Assembly: GCA_037447605.1 (NCBI GenBank)
Contig: CM074807.1
Coordinates: 2,028,117-2,092,116, forward strand
From: Zygnema circumcarinatum
Lineage: Eukaryota; Streptophyta; Zygnematophyceae; Zygnematales; Zygnemataceae
DNA length: 64,000 bases
Direction: 5' to 3'
Position numbers and translations under genes: made by a program. The notes under the pieces are model-generated. The model ran no database searches. It was given only the letters and a program-made list of their open reading frames with translations, and was not told where the DNA came from. Numbering within the stretch: the stretch's first letter is position 1; each line of letters begins with the position of its first letter. Below are positions 36,271 through 49,800 of this stretch, piece by piece.

Positions 36271-39200
36271 TCAGAATCCATCCGTAGACAAAAGATGAAC
36301 GAGGGCCTCCACGACCGGCAGACTCCAAACTTCCAAAGTCGAGTCGCTGATCTTCCGCGCAAAAGCATCATCCACCCGCGCCCTCAGCTCCTTTACCAGA
36401 ACTGCAATCCGCGCGGGCGCCTGAAACTCCATCCATTTGTCGACTCGGATGACTTGCTTCACATGCTCAACCTGTATGTCACCTCCGAACAGCAGAAGGG
36501 CATATGCAGGCACCATGGTGCATTCTCTGACGTACACTTTCGACGTCTGAACTTTCTCTCCATAAACCAGCCACCCACTTTCGTACTTCCCCACGATAAA
36601 ATTGATGCTGGACGGGTGGAGGAACACTCTGCCGTCATCCTTGGTGAAGAATTTCAGTTCCCGCGCCGCTGCATCCTTTGCCACAGTTCCCGCATGCTGC
36701 TGAGCGTATATCGTTTCTGGATGCTGCACACGCACCACCTGCGGGTACAGCCCTGCACACAGAGCCGCCTTCACAATCCGAATGCTCCGAGAATTTACAT
36801 CGTAATCCGAGGCTGAAGCAGGCCCTTCACCCTGCCTCTGCCTTTGCTTCATGTTCCTGTGATATTCTCCCGAGACAAACCCGAGGTCCACAAGGACCCC
36901 AACGTAGTCGATCCGGCTTGCATCCATGGCCACCAACGCTTCTCGAGAAAGGAACATTCTTTCACAGTACGTTCGTTCTGCATACGTTCCTTCTGCACAA
37001 GCCTCTCGCCAACCGTTGTAGGCGCTCACAATGGCGAGATGATCGCTCTTGGAGGCTCCCCCCAGCTGCCGCTTCGCGTCGTTTGCTTCATTGTGACGGT
37101 CCATGGGTGATATGAAGGGCGACCGGTTGCTCATTGCTGCTGCAATAGTGACAATCGGCTCAAGACAGCGGAGTAGGCATGCGAAAATAAGCATCTTGCC
37201 TATGCGCGGATTCACAGGCATTTTTGCAAGATGCTGGCCCAAGGGGGTGAGGTCCTTGCTATCTGTCAATGCCTGCAGATCAAGCAGAACTTTGAGAGCT
37301 GCAGAAACGGCAGCAACCGGCGGCGGGCTCAGGGCCATCGCAAGGGTACCCTCCACCGGGGCAGGGATTAGAGATAAGACCTGCAGAACAAACGTGCATA
37401 CGGACTTTGGCATTGGTGAACACTGAACTTTACGGCAAGAAAATCTCGTTCAACTGCTTCAAGTTCCCTTCATCTCTTCTATGAACCACTTTCTGCCACT
37501 TGCATTTTCACTTCCTGCCATTTTTGGCCTGACTTCTTCATTTCTAAATAAAAATCCCCAGTGGAGCTTTAACAGTGTCTTTGCAAGAGCAGGACATATC
37601 CATGGTAAGCAGTTAAGCCAAGAAGTGCTCAAGAATTAAAGATAAGCGAAGCTTCTGCCAACCACTCCTTCAGCACGAATGCTCATAAAACCAGCAGACC
37701 CATAACAGCAGAATTCTTCAACAACCACACAGCTCCCAAGCGTCCCCAAAAAACCTTTAGAGTTTCGATGTTTTTTCAGAACCGAGCATTATAAAGCTGT
37801 GAAGAGAAACTCTACCTGCAAACACAAGCTTTCCAGTGGCACTCTCAGAATCTCCGGCTCTTGCTGAGGAGACATTTGAGCGAAGGTCCGTCGGCTGAAT
37901 AGGCGCACACAGCAGCCCGCCTGCACCCGCCCTGCTCTCCCCCGCCGCTGTCCAGCACTCGCCCGCGAGACCCACGTGTCCACAAGGCAGGACATGCCAC
38001 GGCTGTGCTCGTACCGCATCTCCTTCACGCGTCCACTGTCGACAACATAGCTGCACAACAGAGGCCACAACGCTCGGATTCAGACCCTGGATAGGTTGAG
38101 GTGGGTTTTATTAAAGTGAGCTACATCGAAGCAAAAGGAAGGGAGAAAGATTGCATCACATTTGAAAGAGGGGTCCTGGATAAACCAGGAAAGAGTTCAT
38201 CCCTGTCCTCAACGTTGAGTTGGCCTATTGGTCAGTATGTCCCATTGAACGGAAACGAATGCAAACAGCTCTTAATACTCAGCGGGATAGTGAAGCCAAG
38301 GTCAGCAGGGGTCGAGCCTTACACAACATCGTCAATGGTGATGCTTGTTTCTGCAATATTTGTTGCCAATACCACTTTCCGTACACCGGGTGGGGGCTTT
38401 GAAAAAACGCGTCTCTGCTCATCCCCTGCCAGTGATCCGTGAAGAGGCAATATCCACAACCCTCCATTGCCACTCAGTTCCGTGATTCTCCGACTACCAC
38501 CCAGGACACTTTGAAGCCGCCTAATCTCCGCCACTCCTGGAAGGAACACAAGTATGGCTCCACTCTTGTCTAAAAACAAATCACTCGAAGCTGTTTGGCC
38601 CTTTCCCTGTTCGCCTGTAAGATACCCATACTTGGAATCAGGTTGTCTAGAGTCCAGCAAAATCTGATAAATAACTGCTTCCATCAGTTCGTAGTTGAGA
38701 AACTCTTCGTTTACGATCGCCAACGACTGCAAAGTTGTATCAGAAAACGGAATTCCTTCTGAGCTTGCACCATCCACAGTCTTTGCTGACGTGGCAGCCT
38801 GCACCTCCCAGGAGTCCGGAACAGAGCCACCCTCTGACACAGAGTTGGACTCAGCCTGTAGCGTGCTGCCAGCTGGCAGCCCCTTCCCCTTTTTTAGGGA
38901 AAATTTTGAATTTCTGCCCACCCGGTAGCCTGTGAGTTCGAACACATCTCCCAGGTACAGCTCACGAACAGGATGAGTGAATCCCGGGATGTTGGAAACG
39001 CGGGGGGGGGGTTGGCCCTCTTCAGCAAAGTAATTGACGAAGAGAGCGGCATCAGCAGTGGCGGACATGAGGATGATGCGGAGTTGACCAAATCCTGATC
39101 TGGAGTAACACAAGCAGTTGAGAGAGTGACCCATCTGGAGTCAGAAAAAGGGGGGAAAGTAGACAGCAGGCTGGCTGATTACAGGGCTATTCGTGATTCT

Positions 39201-42200
39201 GCTTTTCCTTCAACCTGCAGTTTTTGAAAAGCCGTGAAAATGACGATATAGTTTTCAGGGTGGGACAGCAGTTCAACTTTATGAACACGGCTAGATAAGC
39301 AAGAGAGGAGAGGTAAAGAGAAACATGGGGAAGAATGGGAGGTGAAAGAGAAAGCGAGGGACAGGGAGAAAGAGAAGAGGGGAGAAACCAAAAGCGAAAG
39401 AAAACTAAAATTAAAAATATGACTTTGCAGTCTGTTTTTCTTGCTGGAACCTCCTCTCTTCCCTTCTCTTCTTCTTCTCTTCTTCTTCTTCTTCTCGTCT
39501 TCTTCTTCTCTTAGACCATGAAATGTTCAGATAGGACAGGTTGAACCCTGCTCACCTGGACCTGCCCCTCTTCCGTACAAGCCCTCTCAGCAGCAGCAGC
39601 AGCAAATCGCTCTCCAGACTTCGCTCGTGCACTTCGTCCACCACCACGTGGCTGACGTCAGCGAGGTCCGGGTCTGCCTGCATGCGGCGCAGCAGGATGC
39701 CGGTCGTGCAGAAGAGGAGGCGAGTGCGCACCGACCGCCGACTCTCCAGCCGGATGGCGTACCCGACCTGCAGGGGAGAGGTGGGAGGGAGAACAGGAGT
39801 GGAAAAGCGCTCTCTCTCTTACATGATAGGAGGGTCTCTATGCAATAACGGGCAGAAGAAAGGTCCTGGAAAGGGTTTGAGCTAAAGGTTCAAGGTATCA
39901 ATGTTGAGGTTGTCTTTACCGAAGGTTTTGCCATCGTGAAATAGTTAGGAAAGCGGTGCAGAAAATTGAAGCACTCACCGTCTCGCCAATGGCCTCGCCC
40001 CTCTCTTGTGACACACGATCAGCTAATCCAACGGCTGATATTCGACGAGGCTGTGTGCAAATGATGTTGCAGGACCCACCAATGTTGTTCTCGATTGCAT
40101 CCTCCAACACATATTGCGGCACCTGCAAGGCCCATACATGCCGCCAGCCTCCTCAAACACGTCTTCAACTCCATACCTTCTAGTTTGGTGAACAGGCAGA
40201 AGCACGTGGAGCACATTTACAAGAAGACAACCATGAAGGAGTTTACCAATTCATCACAGGTATTTGGCACTGTAAATTATATCATCCTCCAACCGCATCC
40301 ACTTGGAGCATTTTTTTTATTCCAGACGAGTAGCCACCTGTTAACGCCATGCAACATACTTCTCTCACCTGTGTGCTCTTCCCACAACCAGTTTGGCCGG
40401 ACACAACAGTAACAGCACTGCTCTTTATGGCCTGCAACAATGTTGAGCGCTCTTTGAAGGCTGGAAGCCGAGACCGTCCTGCTCGCATGGATGCAAACCT
40501 CTCACCCTTCTGCCACTGCTTCCAACCTTCGAGGAGTCTGAGAGATTCAGACCTTGCCGCTCGAAGGGCCTCCTCTTGCATCCTCTGCTTCGCAGCAATT
40601 GATGCATCGGACAGCTCGGGAAGGTGGACCGGCTCAGCAGCAGCGTGATTTCCCATTCTACTGTTCTGCATAGTGCGAACTTCAGCCCCAGTTTTCTGCT
40701 GCCTGGGCTTGTTGTTGACTGTTTCCACTGCCAAAGCATGGGGCCCTCTCCTAGTCTGTCTACTCGTTCCTGCACGAAGATTCATATCCTGGTTATGGAA
40801 CTTGTTGACAGCCCGGCTGTCCCAGAATGTTGGAGCATTCTCTGCTAAAAAACAGATAAGCTCATAGATCATGCATTGGCCCAGCAGCTGCCAGGCATGT
40901 CCTACTGTCGACTCCGTCAGAGACCGCATAAAGTGTGGCGTGAAATCACTCCCTTTAAGGCGAAGTACAGGGAGCTCGAGAGGATAGCGGCTCTGCGGAG
41001 GAATATGCACCTGCATTTGCCAGACGTGCAAGAGAATGAGAGTTCAAGAGATGGAAAAAATGACCAGTAACAGGTAAATGGTGAATGGTGTGCATGACAT
41101 GGCAGCTGTAAGGATGGGTTTCCACCCTTGTTTAGCACATCCACCTATAGTTAAGCATGTCCGATATCAACATACAGAACTTTACATTTAACGACTAGAG
41201 GCTCAGCATCTCATCATTCCTTTTGGAGGTTTCTTGTTCAGTTCCTTCTCCCTCCACTATAAACAAGTGTCGCTTGAGAGCTTAATTGTACTCTTAAGCA
41301 GGACTACAGAGACCTAGAAGCAAGAAATATTCGGCTCAGGGGCTACACTGGGCAATAAAACGAAAGTACCTCCAAAAGCAGCTGTTTTGGCAAGTTTGGC
41401 ACCATCGGCAGGTGTATTGCCATGTAAGACTCTGTCATTGTCACCACATTCTCTCCATAAATGGCCTCTAATGCCAACCGCTCGTCTTCTCGCATTTGTG
41501 CCAACTCCTCATAATCTTTATCTGTGTTGAAGTAGACCTCATTCCTAGCATCCGTTGGTTTTTCTTGAACCCCTGCCAAATCGCGGAATAGCAAGCAAAG
41601 GGCACCAATCTCATCCCCATCTGACGCAAAAAGGGCCGACTGCACATCACTTGCAAGATATCCGCTCTGACAAAGTTGCAGAGCAGTCCGTTTTATTCGC
41701 TCCCCACTTAGACCTTCCCCTTGCCGCTGTGCCCCCCTATGGACCACTTTAACAGATGCTATGGAGGCATCAGGAGCAAATGCCTCAGGCAGATCAACCT
41801 CTGCCACGTGTAGCATGAGCCAATCAAGAGCAGCCGGCACAGTCGCTACTTCTTTTAATGCTCTGTCTATGTCTTTTTTCTGAAAGCCCATGCTTGTCAG
41901 CTCCGACCTCAGATTCTCGGTCTCGCGAACAGCCACTTGTCGTCCACCCCTGCTTGCTTCTCTCGAGGATTCATGGCCTCCATGTGGCACAAACTGCGGT
42001 CTTGTCAGTTCGGGCTCGAGTGCGTTTTCCACCTCCGAATTCGTTTCTTTTGCAGTATCTTCGTTGCAATCCTTGGACCCATCGCATTCCACACCTGCTT
42101 GGCGAGTTGCAGACTCGGGAGTTTCCCCGACTACATCCTCCCTAACTGAGAGAACATCCGAACTGGGCGCCGGGCATGTTTCGCTTTCATTCCTGCCCCA

Positions 42201-43808
42201 ATCGACCAGCTCATCTTGTTTACCAGTCCCACTTTCTTCATCGTGTTCACTACTCTCAGAGTCCCAATCCGCCTCTACGGCTTCACCAGCAAGCGCAGAG
42301 GTCCCACTGCTCTCTCCAAAAATGAGCCCTTCAACGAGACGCCGACTGTGCTCACTCATAAACACAGGTTGCAGCTCTTTCGGCGGTGCAGGCCGCCTTT
42401 TAGGCTGCTGCTGTCGGCGCTTTTCTCGTTCCTTGCGCTCTTCTACGACCTTGTCAAGGTCCTTCCATTGCTGCTGATATTGCTCCTGTAATACTCGATC
42501 CATCCTGCCAGTACTCCCCAAAACCAACGAGTCTTGCCTTCAAAACTTACAGATGACGGATCCACGGCGGCTTTTTGAATTCTATAAGAAAATACAGCGA
42601 CTGCTTTAAATCTTGACTCACGTTTCCCTGCCTTCTTTCTCAATTTTACTATAGCTGAAGCTCAGCAAAACCTGCGTCTCAGGGCTTTTGCTTTTTGTAA
42701 AAAGGGGCATGACTGCATGGCACATCTGCCACGGTACCAATAAAACAGAAAACACTAAAAAACGAGCTCCTCATCTACTCATAAGCTCACCTTCTGTCTC
42801 CCATAACCCAATGCAGACCCATCACCGCCACGAAGTTTTGTGCGTCTTGCTCTGTGGGGCAAACTGTTTCTCGATACCAAAAAATGGAGTCCCGCTCGGA
42901 ATCACGAGCATCAGGCAGCACAAGTCTGCAGTGAAAACCCCCTTCGACCTCCATCTGCAAAGTAATACAATGAATTGAAGACTGAAACGACGCTCAAGAA
43001 AATTCGCAGCATTTACAGACGAAAACGACAAGCTTTACTTAAACTGATTCAGCTCGCCTCCTTGGCTATTCAAGCGATAAATCACAAAGAAATAAATTAA
43101 AGCGCACACGTAATTTCACAAGTCTGTGACGAGCACTCACATGCTTGAACTTAGGCATGGGTCGCTTATTCTTCTGGCACCATTCATTGAGTAACATTTT
43201 TGGAGTCTTGACAGAATAGGCTGCCTTCTGTTCTGGTTTTTTCTCCTCTGACCGATTGGCATCAGCATCAGGGATTTTGTCGTCGACAGCTGCACCTTCA
43301 CTTGCTGCAGAAGGATCCTGGCCAGGATGCTTGGACTTAAGGTGCTCCTTGAAGCGTCCATCTTGCTTAAATATGCGGTCGCAGAAGGGGCAATTTATGG
43401 GCTGCAGAGCAGTGAATGTGGCTCGCGATTCAGTTTTGCCAAAAGCACAAGCAGTCCTCTCCTAGACCATCCGGAACAGGATCGACTGCGAAGATAACTC
43501 TTTTGAGTGACTTCATTTCAGCTGCATCTTGAATTTGAAGCTTTTCGTCTTGAAATTACCCTTGCTGCTACCGAGAGCCAAGCTTCAAGTTTCACAGCAT
43601 GTATGTGAGTTCAATGCCGGTAGTTTCAGCCACGGGCTCCAAAAGGCGCTCCTTTAAAATGCAGGAGCAATGCTAGCAAGGGAATACGGAGGGCAGCTGT
43701 CCTCACTTGACCCGCGTTCTTAGCATTGGTTGGCTCAGCCTTTCCTCCGCACCCTGCCAATCCCGAGCTGTAGATGTGCCGCTTTGCTTTTGCTTGAGCC
43801 TTCTTCAT
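36271..43808 (-). CDS. DEAH/DExH-box RNA helicase, DHX57-like, with C2H2 finger, UBA and RWD domains
   Basis: A large 3'-5' RNA helicase. Eleven exons join in frame to 1597 residues: 43707-43808, 43141-43401, 42791-42954, 42551-42581, 41370-42485, 40369-41010, 39979-40122, 39556-39767, 38323-39099, 37816-38050 and 36271-37380. A C2H2 finger is near the N-terminus (Cys38, Cys41, His54, His59, with KEHLKSKH). TPKMLLNEWCQKNKR follows, a block shared with the DHX29/DHX57 group. A UBA-like segment (LTSMGFQKKDIDRALKE) is at about 380, and an RWD segment (EDERLALEAIYGEN) starts at about 520. The helicase core has GQTGCGKSTQ, DEVHERS, ILMSATAD, TNIAETSITI and QRRGRAGR, then the HA2 and OB-fold C-terminus. 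All core motifs look intact. DHX57 is the closest architecture; the exact plant subgroup (DExH7 or relative) is not settled. Confidence 0.92.
39460..39512. repeat. CTT-rich microsatellite in a helicase intron
   Basis: An almost pure CTTCTT/TCTTCT tract in the intron between the helicase exons at 38323-39099 and 39556-39767. Read in the gene's sense strand it is a GAA-rich purine run. Confidence 0.8.
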
Positions 43809-44187
43809 CCTGCCACAGGAGTGGCAGGGCAGCCGCAAAGCTGTGGACAGAACCAGCCCTGCCGAGAAGGCAGGAGGAGGAGCGCTAGTTCGGAGGTTCG
43901 TTTTTACCCCCCGCAAACCACCTCACTTTTCTTTCAAGAGCGCGCCTCGTTCCGCCTCGTTCCGCCTCCGCAGCGCAGGGGATGCTCTCCTCAGGCTTCA
44001 CCCCCAACAATGCGACAACCTCTCCTGTGCGATGCTGAGTGCCCTTTCGCCTCAGGGCCGGCCCTTCATCTCGGCAGCCATTGCTGAGGAGAGCGGGCAT
44101 GAATGGTTGTGAGGTTACAGACACACGTTGCTAAGCTTCTGTGTTTGACTGGCACAACGCTGAGCCGTACTTTGTAGAGAGAGTATT
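43809..44187. promoter_or_regulatory. Divergent promoter of the DExH helicase and SRP19
   Basis: A 379-bp spacer separates two opposed start codons. It includes a short direct repeat of CGTTCCGCCTC near 43950-43970. It lacks the ATCG-type repeat seen at other divergent pairs. Confidence 0.45.
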
Positions 44188-45749
44188 ATGGCTGCTTCAG
44201 AAGCTGAATCAAAGAGCTGGGTGTGCGTCTATCCCATCTACATGAATTCAAAGAAAACGATTGCTGAGGGCAGGAGAATTCCTCTCAGTAAAGCTTGTGA
44301 GAACCCCAACTTAGTGGAGCTCTGCGACTGCCTGTCATATCTCAAGCTCTCTTTTCGCGTCGAGGTATGTGCTGCCTGCTGCCTGCCTGCAAGGCTGCCT
44401 GCTCCCTGATGATATTTCTCAATGTCTTTCCTTATTAAGGACTCTCGGAAAAGGAGCAATTCTCCTGAGTCACTGCAAAGGACCGTTGTTCGTGATACAT
44501 ACGTTATAACCAGGAAGGGAAGTGTTAGGTGGCAGTTTAATGATATGTAAGGATAATTGAAAGTCAGGCATTGTACTACACAGGTTTTTACCGTCTTGAT
44601 CAGCACGAACAGCAGATCTTCGGCACTATCTTTATCCTATCTACGTTAGCCCCGTGTCGAGGCATGGACACTTTATGCTCACGTGTAGCTTAACTTTACC
44701 TAAATGCCTCGAGATGATTATGTCATACAGGGCTCAGTTCATGTACAGAAGGTAAACTTGAATAAGCGCCAACCAATTACACTTATGTTTTGTAAAGCAC
44801 TATATTTGTGTGTGAGGTCAGAGATGGTACAGCAAGGAAGAAGCTCTTGCACACAATCGTAGACTTTCTTCTTGTTGGTTATGATTAACAATTTGCTAGA
44901 TTAGCCGATGGTGCTCGCAATCATCGCAACCACTTCGAATGTTGAGGAGACGACATTCCTCTTTGCCCGAAGCTACATTGTTGTTTTGAAGAGGATAGTT
45001 GATTTTGGCAAAACTAGTGATTGGATCACATTTTTGTCTGCAGCCAGAAAAGGCCTATTCCCGTGACTTCACACAGCGTGGCCGTTTAAAGGTGCAACTC
45101 AAGAACGAGGATGGCTCGCCAGTAAATGCTCTTATTCCCAGCAGTAAGTCACCAGCTGTTGGTGACCTTAGTCTATAGCTGCAATTCGACGCGAAGTTGC
45201 GTATCTGGAGTTTATGATGTAAATAAGTCGATGCTTTTCCAGAACTTGAGGTCCTTCCAGTCACTAGCAAATCTTCGGAGTTGATCTCTGGTCGTGATGT
45301 TTGTGTCTGTTCTCGACCATTTTCGTCCTGTCATTCTAAAGTAGCGTTCTGTAAATGTGGGCAAATGAGAGGCTTTTCCAACTTTTTTCTGATGAACTTT
45401 CAATTGACCTGAGAATTTATCGAATCGATGAAAGTCATGCTTCATGGACTCTGCAATGTTTTTTTACTGCTTTCGACTGTGTCGTGGCTTGAAGTGGGTT
45501 GGCTCTGTCTTTCTTAAGGTAGCCCACTGCCTGCGCAACAGGGGCCGATACCTAAATTCCGTCTGATGTATTTCCGCGTGGTTTGCAACAGGAAAACTTC
45601 TCCTGTTGAAACTTGCAGCGTTGGTGCCAAAACACCATGGGCGAACCCGTAAGCAGCAGGAACAGCAGGATCGGCAACAGACTCAGCCATCCACTAGCGG
45701 TTCTGGTGCCACCGAGAAAAAGGGAAAGAGTGGGAAGAAAAAGCGGTAA
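44188..45749 (+). CDS. SRP19: Signal recognition particle 19 kDa protein (SRP19)
   Basis: SRP19 binds SRP RNA helices 6 and 8 and lets SRP54 assemble on the particle that targets ribosomes to the ER. Three exons join in frame: 44188-44364, 45044-45143 and 45592-45749, giving 144 residues, the normal length. Exon 1 has WVCVYPIYMNSKKTIAEGRR, the core RNA-binding motif. Exon 2 has YSRDFTQRGRLKVQLKNEDG. Exon 3 ends in a lysine-rich tail (KKGKSGKKKR) typical of the family. Nothing is missing. Confidence 0.96.
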
Positions 45750-46883
45750 CAACTTTAATTGTTCGTTTTTTCATTCCCAAATTTAAGCGGTACTTATGTC
45801 CGTTGGGAAGATCGTTATCTTACTTTCCAGAGGCTGGGGATCCAGAAATATTCTGTGTAGCAATGCAGGGGATGAAGGGAAGGTGTGTTGTCAGCATGTC
45901 AGAGTTATTCATGTAAGGCTACTTGCTCTCTTGGATCGCACACTTTATCCTTAGCGATTCTCTTGGCTGGGGACAAGAAGAGAGAAGCCGCTTGTATGCG
46001 TTCTCCGCTCAGCCCAAGCAAGGGTCAAATATGGTTCCAGCGGATGCGGGATGTTGGTTTGGAGTTCATGGCCTGACAAAGGTTGAGCCCCTGTAGAGAT
46101 GCGCGAGCCTCGCTCCTCTGGTAGTGCTCTGGTGCCAAATGCTCACCTGCATCGCCTTCGGGTTGTTCATCTTTTTCATGGAGGAGTGGTTTGAGTTGTG
46201 ACTGCATGTTTCGCGTGGGGTGTCGATTTGTCATCCTATCTTTGCTAACTTCGTTTGGTCCCTGGTTTGCATTTCCCCTTTCATCGCTGTTACTGCCTTG
46301 TGCTGGACAGCAATTGACATAAACATGACGGCCTTAATGAACCCCCGCAGTGCTGCGGACATTCAAGAAGACGACTGCAGCCTGATCCATAGCAAGCACG
46401 ATTACTTTGCAAATGGTGGCTGTTTCTTTGAAGTAGCTGAGAACTTGAGAACATTTGCCCGTCAATGCCAGAAAACTTTACTACAAAAATAGCCTCGAGT
46501 CGTTGAACGACGTAGGGCGGCTTCTCTAAAGCTTCCCTTTCCCTGAAGGGCACCAAACAGTGGTGGGAGCCAGCCAAGAGCTGCTCCTTCACACAGGAGA
46601 GAGGGACAGGTCTATCTTTAAAGGCTCAGTATTGCAGTGGTTAACAACACAGAATACAGAAGAATGAAAGCGGCACAGAGATGCACCTCTCTCCATTTTG
46701 CTTAAAAAAAAAAAAAGGGGCCGATCTGTCAACAATCGACCATAGTAACGACAACCTACTAAACTACTTGTAATCTACGAGCAGCACTCTCTAAAGTCTG
46801 CCTCTTGCCACCACTACTGTCTGGACTGGATGTAAATCAAGAATCAAGAGATACAACATGTACATAATAAACTAGAACGAATT
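45750..46883. other. Intergenic, convergent 3' ends of SRP19 and GUN1
   Basis: About 1.1 kb with only short ORFs (for example 46220-46492, 90 codons) that match no family I know. An A-run lies near 46704-46716. No RNA gene or mobile element was seen. Confidence 0.5.
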
Positions 46884-49800
46884 TCAATCCTCGAAGGGGA
46901 TCTCCCCTTCAGGCCGGGGATTTGGTGTGTCTGTGAGGACCAAGCGCTTTAGGGTTGCCTCCGAGGTAAGCCAAACCTTAACTGCTTTGCCGGAAGCACA
47001 GAGGCGCCCTGCGTTGATCGTGTCCTCCTGGAATGGCGCCCCCACAGCTTGAAGCTCCGCAGCAATGGAGGCTTTCAAAGGAGAGGGACGGTCGCGGCAG
47101 TGCTTTCCCCACCCAGTTACCACAAGGATCCGCTCGGGCACTCCTTCTCCCCACTGCAACGGATTAACAAGAAGAAATGGAAAAAGTCAAGCAATGTTGA
47201 ACCGATGCTATGGATCACCTGCGTGCAAGTAAAAGAACCTCAATTCAACCAATTGCAATCGAAAGTCACTTCGGGAAACAGTGAAGCACAGTATCGACAG
47301 CGATGTATAGACCAGAACACAAATGGACCGACTCAAAGGGACCGACTCATCGAAGTGACCCACACATTACCTGCCAGGCCACCCGCAACTCCTCTAGCCA
47401 ATGAAAGAGCAGCGCTGCAGCTGCTCCAACTGAACTGTCATGTAGGTCTACTATCCATTCTTCCGGACTGCTGCCCTCCTGCTTGTAAGCAAACATTTCC
47501 TCGCCATAAACTCCGAGTCTACGGCCTTCCGCCAGCATACGTGCAGCTCGACCTCGCAGGCCAAAGCTCCAGAGTGTGTCTATCAACGCGTTGTAAAACG
47601 ATCGACGCATACCCTGAGAATAGATCTGAAAATGAAAAATGGTAACATCAAATGGACTTGCGGTTAGGTGTTAAAGCACAGAGAGTGACACAATCGTGTT
47701 CATCCAATAACATGGACTAAAGAGGGCCCACAACAAGGAACAGACAATGACACCTTGCCGCACACGCACGGATTCCTGACTACTTCCTTCATGCCTTGTA
47801 GTCACCAAGCACAAACTGCCTTTCTTACCTGCATGCCTTCAAACATGAGCATTGCATTCTCCCAAAGGTCCTTCTCTTCTGGCCCTCCTAATACCAGCCG
47901 ACACATGGCAAGTTCCCATTGGCTTCCTGATTGCTGTAGACAGTACAGCAGCTGCAAAGCAGCCTCCCAATCCTTACAGCGCCCGCACGCGTGAAGTAGA
48001 GCTGCATATGTGATTAAATTGGGCCTGCAGCCATCCTCCTTCATCCTTTCAAAGCATCTCGCAGCAGCTTTGTATTCCCCACATCGTCCAAACGCATCCA
48101 TGAGTGCACTATACGTATAAACATTAGGCCGTTGTCCTGTAGCCACCATCTCCAGGAACAGTTCCTGCGCACGCTCGGACTTCCCGGCCTTGCCACAGGC
48201 ATCAATCATTGACAGATATGTCACCTCGTTTGCCTCCAAACGCATCGCTTTCATCTCTTCTAGCAGGGACTCTGCCCTCTCCAGCACTCCGAAGCGCCCA
48301 TAAGCGGCAATGAGTGCTGTGAACGTGAGTACATCCGTGGGAACACCGCGGATCCTCATGCTTCGAAACACCTCTTCAGCCTGCAAGGACAGAACCAAAA
48401 AAAAAAAACAGCAATCAAGGACATACCTCTCGGGAAAGGAAAATAAGTTCTCACTGGGCAAAACTTATTCATAGTTGGAATGCACAAAAGTAGCGAATTC
48501 TGTCTGTTGATCATTTTTTAGGGTTTTTACTACTACAAGTAGTAAAAAAAGGTGCGGAAAAAATGAGTAAGAAGAAACTCCATGACAATGATAGTGGAAC
48601 AGTTTAAAAAGTAGGCTAGTCCTCCGATTCATCAATGAGCATGAAGTTGTAGATTACACCGTCATAGCAAAACATGGTTGAGTGTGTTTAGGACGTCTAG
48701 AATTAGAGATAGGATACAACCAGGTTTCCCACAATGAGATAACAGCTGGACAAGACAACAATGGGAGAAAAGACGTCATGCAAAACTGTTGTTGCATCTC
48801 TCCTATAGAGCTCTGTCTCCAACATGTACCTTTTCCAGGAGCCCCTCTTTGCCGTATGCGTCAATTAGTGCAGTGAATGTGATCCCATCTGGTTGTAGGC
48901 CAAAACGCTCCATGTCTGCTACAAGCTTCTCTGCCTTGGCAGCATTGCCGGCCTTGCCACATGCATCTACAATGGTGTTGTATGTAGCCGTGTTTGGAGC
49001 AACATGCTCGTCTAGTCGGCCTTCAGCCAAGTCTGCAAGAACGCTGACAGCTGCTTCTAGCTGACCCTCTCGACATAGTGCATCGAGAAGAATGTTGTAA
49101 GTAACAATGCTTGGCCTGTAAAGAAGCACAAGTTTAAGAGCTGCGAGTCAATAAAACGACAGCGGACGGCATTTCTCCTGCAAAACACTCACAGAAACTC
49201 TTCACCAACGAGAAAGCAGGACATACAGGCTAGAAAGGATACACTTTGCACTGGTAGTTCATGCCTTGAACATCCTTAAATTATCCACCTTAAGATGTGG
49301 TCACGAAATGATGTTTACCTGCAGTTAGAGTCAAGCCCATTACGAGCTGCGCGCATGTCAAGGAAGACTTCGACCGCATGGTCGTACAATCCTCCTCGAC
49401 AGAGAGTTGCAATAAGTGCATTGCACGTCACTGCGTTAGGTCTGCCAAGGACAGTAAAGCATTTAGTCTTATGTGCGTAAGGCAAGCACAAAAAACTTGA
49501 GGCTGTTCACAGCTAGACTGAAGCAATTTTCTTAATTCCTCAGGCAAATGTAATACCCCAAAAGCAAAGGGAACTGGTTACAACTCTTTCACGGGCCTTT
49601 AAATTGATCCAAGTTTTCCATGAGGAAAGAGATAGTTCCAATGAAGAAGCATGTGTGTCCCTCGTTATCAAACTCCGTAATCTGCGCCTTTCGACTACCT
49701 CACATGGCACGAATCGTCTAGCTAAAAATAGAGAAGAATGAGAAAGGTGATGGAGGTGAAGGTGATTATGATACAGAGAATGCTTCAATCTTTGCGGACT

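Noticed and set aside
41890-42477. 195-codon plus-strand ORF
   Set aside because: It is the serine-rich complement of the large acidic helicase exon 41370-42485, a common antisense shadow.
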